Shown here: positions 32,100-40,000 of the stretch, piece after piece
Numbering within the stretch: the stretch's first letter is position 1
Layout of the letters: each line of letters starts with the position of its first letter
Source of the DNA: Paludibacteraceae bacterium
GTDB lineage: Bacteria; Bacteroidota; Bacteroidia; Bacteroidales; Paludibacteraceae
Length of the DNA: 42,417 bases
Reading direction: 5' to 3'
Assembly (NCBI GenBank): GCA_017551675.1
Contig: JAFZLC010000021.1
Span: 1-42,417 of the forward strand
Notes under the pieces: generated by a model
The model's database searches: none
Seen by the model: only the letters and a program-made list of their open reading frames with translations
What the model was told of the DNA's origin: nothing
Translations under genes and position numbers: made by a program

Positions 32100-32828
32100 A
32101 TGAAGAAAATTTTGACTTTGCTTTGTGTGGTTTTGTTATCCCAATCCTCCTATTCTCAATATGAGTCAGATTATAGTATTGGGGTGATGGGTGGTTTTTC
32201 ATTTGGTAAGATAGAAAACTTGGGAGAGATTATTATCAGTGAAGATTATTATTCCAATTATACATTAGACGAAAATCGTCGAATTAAAGGGATGGGGGGT
32301 ATTTTCTTTAATGCTAGAATTCCAGAGACTATTCTTGCTTTTCAACCTGAGGTGAGCTATTCGCAAAAGTATATGAATTTACATTACAACGACATCTATG
32401 GTTTATGGTATGATATGGATTTTAAATACCAATTTGTAAATGTCGGGGTAATGGCAAAGGTTTACACTGTGGGTGGTTTAAACTTTGAAGTAGGATTTCA
32501 AATGGGGTTCAACATAACCCCTAACCATATTGAATATCATAGCAACGGGGAACAACTTGGACTGTCCGGCTCTGATATAGAGACACGAGATCAGCTGAGA
32601 AAAGTATTGAAGGGAAACAATGATTTCTCAGTGATGGCTGGCGTTAGTTATGAATTTCCTTTCGGGCTTTATATAGATGGTCGTTATTTATGGGGCGTGT
32701 CTGATGTTGTGACGACGGAATATAATCCATACAAATTCATAGAAAATAAGAATAAAGCAAATTCCATAGTGATATCTGTCGGTTATGCTTATTCATTTGG
32801 GAAATCATCAAATAGGAAACACAGATGA
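32100..32828 (+). CDS. Outer-membrane beta-barrel protein (PorT/OMP_b-brl_2 type)
   Basis: I start at ATG 32100 (MKKILTLLCVVLLSQSSYSQ signal peptide); 242 aa. The mature part has alternating amphipathic strands typical of small eight-stranded outer-membrane barrels (YSIGVMGGFSFGK, ILAFQPEVSYSQK, GLNFEVGFQMGFNI, FSVMAGVSYEFPFGLYIDGRY) and ends in ISVGYAYSFG. The PorT family includes type IX secretion components, but many members have other roles. It is the first gene of a three-gene operon; its stop overlaps the next ATG by four bases. A role in placing or anchoring the downstream surface proteins is possible (inference). Confidence 0.8.
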   Translation: MKKILTLLCVVLLSQSSYSQYESDYSIGVMGGFSFGKIENLGEIIISEDYYSNYTLDENRRIKGMGGIFFNARIPETILAFQPEVSYSQKYMNLHYNDIYGLWYDMDFKYQFVNVGVMAKVYTVGGLNFEVGFQMGFNITPNHIEYHSNGEQLGLSGSDIETRDQLRKVLKGNNDFSVMAGVSYEFPFGLYIDGRYLWGVSDVVTTEYNPYKFIENKNKANSIVISVGYAYSFGKSSNRKHR

Positions 32829-34096
32829 AGATAATATTTACGATAATCACTTTTCTACTCACTAACATTCTGTGCATCTTTTCGATGCCCAAGGATGCCA
32901 TATATGTATGGTACAAACCGAAACAAGACTCTTTGATAAATGGTAATCCCGTAGAGAGACAGCATTACATTGCTGATACGATTGGAATATATTCTGAGAA
33001 ATTTTGTTTCTTCTCTGTTCATGATGCTATGCAAGGGGAGAAGGAGAGGCCTGTATGGAGAATGAGAAAACTTTCGGGCAAGGAAATGGTATGTACGACG
33101 GATAGAGTGGCAGATTTGGATGACATCAAATATATGAACTATTCCAGAAAGTCTTGTCATCCACGTATTTACACGTATAAATACCACGCTCCTAAAGATT
33201 CCACAAAGAATGTGAAGTGTGTTCTTGTTGGAGGACGTCTGCAGAAAAACATTCCTGTGGACACTGCATTAGGAATGCAAGGTGAATATATAATCACTAA
33301 CCGAATTCTCAACCCCAAAGAGATGAACATTGTTGAAAGCTATTTATCCATCAAATATGGCATTTCTTTGGAAAAATGGTCATCATATTATTCAGCGAAT
33401 GGTAAGTTAATATGGAATGCTAAGAAAAATTCAAGCCATAATGAAAATGTGTTCGGAATAGGTTGCGATTCGATAAGTGGATTGTCTCAGAAAAAATCTG
33501 TAAATGTAGCGGAACCTTTATTTGTAGTTTCTTCAAAGGAAATCAAAGAGGGGGAATACGTTTTGTTTGGTGATAATGGAGGATGTCTTGAATATGAGCA
33601 AAAAGACAATCAGAATGTTCTAAATAGAGAATGGCTGGTAAGATATACAGGAACTTCTGATTCTGTGAATTGCAACCTCGAATTTTCAATTCATCCACAA
33701 TATAGTTCAATATTAAAGATTCTTCATCCTGATGGAACGGAATCGTATGTCGATCCAGAATATGGTCAGGTTTTCAATGATGTTCTTTTAAAAGACGGAG
33801 ACAAGATAACGCTTGTGTCAAAAGATAACATGGAATATGAGAAACCTTTTATTACTATTTCTGCATATCCCAATCCAATTAAATTAGAGGGAGAGTGTAT
33901 TCTCACAATCAACACGGAAAGTAGTACAAAATATGAACTTCGCATGTATGACGAGGATGGTAAACTTTTGTGGGGGAAGAATGGCTTTACGGAAGGTTTG
34001 GAACAAGTTCTTATTCCTATGAATACACATGGAATAGTAGTGGTCGAAGCAAAGGCAAGAGGTGTTAACGCATATACTAAAATTATTGTTGAGTAA
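32825..34096 (+). CDS. Secreted protein with DUF8202-like region and T9SS-type C-terminal sorting domain
   Basis: The 423-aa protein has a signal peptide (MKIIFTIITFLLTNILCIFS). The middle (about residues 170-310) matches the DUF8202-like segment often found in Bacteroidetes adhesin-like proteins, with ESYLSIKYGISL, GKLIWNAKKNSSHNENVFGI and NREWLVRYTGT. The C-terminal ~75 residues (ISAYPNPIKLEGECILTI, YELRMYDEDGKLLWG, MNTHGIVVVEAKARG, IIVE) fit a type A T9SS sorting domain, including the conserved PNP turn near its start, so it is predicted to be exported through type IX secretion. It overlaps the barrel gene by four bases and its stop codon overlaps the Rhs ATG by one base. Confidence 0.8.
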   Translation: MKIIFTIITFLLTNILCIFSMPKDAIYVWYKPKQDSLINGNPVERQHYIADTIGIYSEKFCFFSVHDAMQGEKERPVWRMRKLSGKEMVCTTDRVADLDDIKYMNYSRKSCHPRIYTYKYHAPKDSTKNVKCVLVGGRLQKNIPVDTALGMQGEYIITNRILNPKEMNIVESYLSIKYGISLEKWSSYYSANGKLIWNAKKNSSHNENVFGIGCDSISGLSQKKSVNVAEPLFVVSSKEIKEGEYVLFGDNGGCLEYEQKDNQNVLNREWLVRYTGTSDSVNCNLEFSIHPQYSSILKILHPDGTESYVDPEYGQVFNDVLLKDGDKITLVSKDNMEYEKPFITISAYPNPIKLEGECILTINTESSTKYELRMYDEDGKLLWGKNGFTEGLEQVLIPMNTHGIVVVEAKARGVNAYTKIIVE

Positions 34097-37000
34097 TGAA
34101 AAAAACAATTATCATCACAGGTGCACTATTATTGTTGTGCGTGACAGTTGTTGCGGTAGGAGGAACAAGTGTTATAGAATCATATTTCCTAAACTCTTCA
34201 AGTGTCACACCAAATGTGTCGTATGCGGAAAAAGATTTTTTAGACGAACAATCTTTCCTTGTGATAGATGAAAGTTACAGAATAGGAGATTCATTATATG
34301 TAAAGGGACATCTTCAGGGTAATTCTAGATTGGTGTCTGTAAAAGTCAACAATATTGAAGCTCGGCTATCTGACAACTTTTTTTCATTGAAAAGAGATGC
34401 TTCTTTCAGTAACGATTCGAAATTAAAAGTGATAGCCTCATTAGACAATGGTCAGGTAATAGTCTCGATGTTACGTGTGGATATAGGCGATTCAGTGTCT
34501 GAGACATTTGTAGAAAAGATTTTTGTTGCTGGTACTCAAACCTCATTATCATTAGGAAGTGCGTCGTTGTATGTTGATAGTGGATTAATCAAGAATGACA
34601 CGGCTCTCTCCATTAGTAAGTTGACGAAGAAAGACCTACCACCCCTACCTTTTGATATGGTGAATGTGACAGTGGAAGAAGGAGGATACCGTTTCCTTCC
34701 TCATGGTATGATGTTCGAAGGAGAAGCCTTTGTTTCTTTGCCATACGATTCCACTTTGATTCCTTCTGGGTATTCTATAAAAGATATACGAACCTTTTTC
34801 TATGATGAGAAAAAAGAAAAATGGGTGGCTTTGCCTCTTGCTTGTGTTAATAGTGAAGCAAGAACCATAGAAAGTAGAACCACACATTTCACAGATATGA
34901 TTAATGCCCTTCTGAAAACTCCTGACAATCCAGAGGGAAACATCTTTGTTCCAACGCAGATGCAAGGGCTAAATGCGACAAATCCTATTTCTGGTATTAC
35001 TATGATGGAAGCTCCTCATGCAAATGCAAGAGGTTCATTGATGTTACAGTACCCGATTAATGTGCCTGTTGGACGACAAGGAATGACTCCAAATGTTGTA
35101 TTGGCATATAATAGCTCCATAAAGGGAGGATGGGCAGGAGAAGGATGGGATTTCCATATTTCTAAAATTACAATTGATACACGTTGGGGCGTCCCTCTTT
35201 ATTTGCCCGATCAAGAAAGTGAATCATACATGATTGATGGAGAACGAATGACTCCTAACGCGCGGAAAAAACCACTTGATGCAAGAGCGTCTGGTGACAA
35301 GCGTTTTTATTTGGAGAGAGAAAGTACGTTTGCTAAAATCATACGTCATGGGAATTCTCCAACGGATTACACATGGGAAATTGTCGATAAAAACGGGAAG
35401 AAAAGCATATATACGGTTGTTCAATCGTCAATCACGAGTGGAATACGTAGTGAGTGGTATCTGACGCGGGAAATAGATGTTCATGGCAACACCGTCAATT
35501 ACAACTATGATATAGTTGACGGGGAAATGGAATCAAAAGAAATTGTACTATCTTCTATTGACTATACTGGCTTTGAGGGAGAGAAAGGTGTTTATTCTGT
35601 CGTTTTCCATTATGACAAGGGTAGGACTGATGCTTCTCTTAATGCTCGTTATGGTTATATGTGTCAAACTAATGGTACTTTGTTAAAGAACATTGAAGTT
35701 AAATACAAAGATGAGATTTTACGGAAATATAACTTAGAGCATTCTGACGGAGCCTTTTTCAAGAAAATACTTACTTCCATTAAGGAGTTGGATTCTGAGG
35801 GGGAATTGATCGGTGAACATAAAATGTCTTACGATAATAACGTAGGAGTTGGCGATAATTTGACCCTTTGGAAAAGGACAACGGAACGAACGATTTCTGA
35901 TAAAAACGTAAATCCTAAATTTGTAAGTAATGTGAATGATCATGGATTTAATGATTCGTATTCTTCTCTGTCGGGATCTTATGCCAAAAGCATCACCGTT
36001 GGTGGTGCGTTAGGTGCAGGTGTATGTGTGACTGTCGGACCTGCAAAATGTAGTGCTGTTTTGATGGGTACTTACTCTCACAATCAGGGATCGGGTGTGG
36101 GTTCAACAACGTTTATTGATATTGACGGAGATGGTTTATCCGATAGGGTGGTATGGGATGGTGAGGCTTTGTATTATGAAAAGAACCTTGCAGGAATGCG
36201 TTTCGCAGATCCAATAGAACTGAAAGGCGTAGGACATAGTTTCTCTGAAAGTAAGAGTTGGAGCAATAGCTGGGGACTCAAACTTTGTGCGAATGCTTCT
36301 GCGGGTGTGGGCGCAAATGCAGGTATTGGATGGGAAAGAACAAAATCTACAACTAAAATAGTCACCTACTTCGCCGATTTCAACGGAGACGGACTAATGG
36401 ACCTAAATATCGATGGAACCGTCTATTTTAACAGATTGGTGAACGGAATTCCTACGTTCAGCACAAATGTTTATGGTGTTGAGGTGGGTGCTCCTGTAAA
36501 TCCAGCATATTACCCTAACCCTAAAGATGAGGAGGCGGAACTGGCAGAACAATTCCCTCTTGCTGATGTGGTGAGAGTGTGGAAAGCTCCATTCTCGGGT
36601 GATATACAGTTGAAGGTAAAAGTGAAAAGTCGTTCGGAATTGAAGGATTCTTCTCGTAGAGATGGCGTTAAAGTAATGGTTCAAATCTCGGACGAGGAGG
36701 TGTGGAGAGAGTTTATCGCAAAAGACGACATCGAAGAACATGTTTTTGAAATTCCTGTTGTTTCAGTAGCTCGTGGAACAAATATCTATTTCAGACAAAA
36801 TTCTATCTATAATGGCGAACAAGATTATACTTCATGGAATATTGAAATCGATTATCTGAATGCTGATTTGAAGAGGAAAGATCTTAATGGCAAAACTATC
36901 GGACATTTCTCTAATACGGAAGATTTTCAATTGTTTGGAGCTAAGGTGTTTGCCAAAAATGGGGATGGCAACATTTCTCTCTCTGCTCCTATTGAAGTCG

Positions 37001-40000
37001 ACAATCAACTGGACTCCGTACAAGTATATGCATTAGTGAAAGATAAGGAAGGTGCGACGGTAGATACATTGTTTGATGAAATCTTCCCTCCATTTGTCAA
37101 GACTGAAAAAGATTTGTCTGTAAACTCTCTAAACATGAAAAATGGAGAGGCTATTGAAATTTTCATTGAGTCGGATGGTTATGTCAATTATAAAGAGATC
37201 AACTTCCAGCCAATTGTATCGGAAGATGAATATCAGACTTATTTAAATCCATCCAAGAAGGTAAAGAATTTATTTAGGTTGGGTGACTCTTATGAAATCA
37301 GTAGAGACTCTGCCGTATCTGTTTCTTTTTCAACAATCTATCCCCAAGAATTTCCTGATTTGAATAAAGAAAGCATCAACAATTTCTTGTTGTATGACAA
37401 TAATAATGGTGTTCACAAACAGCGGTTTGCATTTGCCGATGTAGAATCATGGGACTCTCTTACATTTGATAGTGATACTGCATTTCTGTCGGGAAGTTAT
37501 ACTCCGACTATTCATCTATCCAACTGCATTAGTCTCTTTAAAATAGATGAATTCAAATGCGAAGTGTCGAATAAAATCATTCATATAAAAGAGATAGAGA
37601 AGCAGATAACTCTCGAAAACGGAGTGAAAAAAGATACTGTTGTAAGTGATACTACGTATACGTTCGAGAAAGACACTGTGCCTATGTCTATCTATGCTGA
37701 TGGGTGGGCTTGCGAAATGGGCTCTCTGTATCGTGGGTGGGGACAGTTCCAATATAATTCTAATGGAGGTCGAGCTGAAAAACCTTTGAATCAGGCTGAT
37801 TTGTCTTTTAAGCAGATTGATGCAACGAAGCTGGAAAATTTGGGAAATGGCATAAGCGACTTGGAAACTTTCAACGGTCTTGGGTTTGAGAATCCCAAAG
37901 ATAAAATCCTGATGCCAATGACAGTTGATCCGGAAGCAAAAATGTATAGAGGTGGAGATTCTCATATTTTCATTGGCAGAGATTCTTCCTCTTCCGGAAG
38001 GATTGGTCTGCAAGACATCTATGTGTCACCGTATGTGAGAGAACAACAGAATGGTGTTTTTGACGCCCCATGCAAATGTGTTTATGGGAAAAGTGATGCC
38101 TTCATTCCAGAAGCCAGTGTGAGCGTTCCGTTCGCGGAGAATGCTTTTTCTGCAGGTGTTTCAGTTGATGCCTCTGTGTGTGAAACAAAGAGCAGTCAAA
38201 ACCTTGAGGTGATGGATATGAACGGAGATCGTTACCCAGACATCGTTACTGATAATGCAATTCAATATACAGACCAGTGGGGGGCTAGACAAACTGAGAC
38301 GAAGATGTCACTTTTTGAGGTCAATGAAACCAAGGCATCAAGCAACGGAGGATGTATGAATGTAGCCGTTACCTACAAAAATATAGGATGTGACCATTCC
38401 TCAGATAATGCTAACAATACAACGCAGAACAATACGACAAACGCTTCAGTAGGTTTATCAACATCAGTCTCCCTGTCAGCCTCCTGCTCAAAAAGCAAGG
38501 ACTCACAGAAAACCGTCATGTTGGATATCAATGGTGATGGGTTGCCAGACCGTGTTCGCCAAAATGGCGTTGTTGAATACAACATAGGATATTCTTTTCT
38601 TCCAGGGGTGCAAATCGAGTATTTGCAAACTACAAGCAATAAGAGTGTAACCTATGGAGGAAACTTGGGCGGTGGGTTCAATGCTGATAATCTTGGAGAG
38701 TTAAGTAATGTGAGTGTTGGTGGGAAATTGGGCGTTGGCCTCTCAAGCACTACAAGCAATGCTCTCCGTGCTTACGCCGACCTCAATGGTGATGGACTTG
38801 TGGATTTAATTGACGGGGACGACACCTATCTAAACATAGGAGGGAAATTTATCAAAGTCAGACTCCTCGGTTTCGAATACAACGACAGAGGTAAGACAAA
38901 CGCAGAATCTGCTAACACAGGTGTGAACTTCAGCGTATGCATCCCTGTTTACACTGTGGTGGGTGTGGAAATCGCCGTCGATATAAATGCCAGTTTACAA
39001 CATTCTGTCTCCTCTTCCTTATATGCTGTTGATGACATGGATGGTGACGGATACCCTGACCTGCTTCGCTCGAATGACGAAAACGAATTCACCATAACGC
39101 AAAGTATTACAGGTACCACCAACCTGCTACGCCGCATTGAGACGCCATTCAAAAAATCAATGGATTTTGATTATGAACTAAGAAAACCAACTCAGGACGA
39201 TCCGTATCACTATCATTTGTTGAAAGAGGTTAAAACTTATGATGGTCATAAGGGTGATGGAGAGGACTCCACTCTTGTTTCTTTCGAGTATGGTAAAGGA
39301 AAATATGATAGGATCTTGCGAGAAAACTTTGGATTTGAAAGTGTGACTTCCAAATTGCATAATGCGGATAACTCATTACACAGAGTTGTCACTGAAAAGT
39401 ATGACAATACTTCATACTTCACTTGTGGCACTTTAACTAGTGTTGAAACACGTTTGGCGGATGGAGCGCTTGTTAGCAAACTACAAAATGAGTATGCTAT
39501 GCTGAACCCTGATAATTCTAATCAAAAATATACAAACGAAGATGTTTCATTGGCAAAAAGGGTGTTCTTTGCCAAAGTTGCAACAGAAACAAAACAGTAT
39601 GAGATAGACACCGACACATCCATATATCTTTTGTCTCGTGAGGATTATACTTTTGATGAACTCGGTCGCGTGATTGAAATTAAGGAAACTGGTAATTCTA
39701 CTAACAACCGTACTGCGAAGGTGGAATATTATACGTTGGAAGAGTCGTTCATTGTGAATAATCCAAAGGATGTGAAACTTTTTGGAGAAGATGGAAAACA
39801 ACTTCGTCACCTCCTTATGACTATTGACAACAAAGGTAACGTTACCAAAATCTCCCGCGAGTTTACTGATAAAGGAAAGACAGAGACTGCTGATATAGAC
39901 CAAACGTACGATAAATACGGAAATATAACAGGTATTAAATACCCCGAAAATATTAACAAGCAAAGGGTTGAAGTCGTATTTGAATATGACAATGACGTGC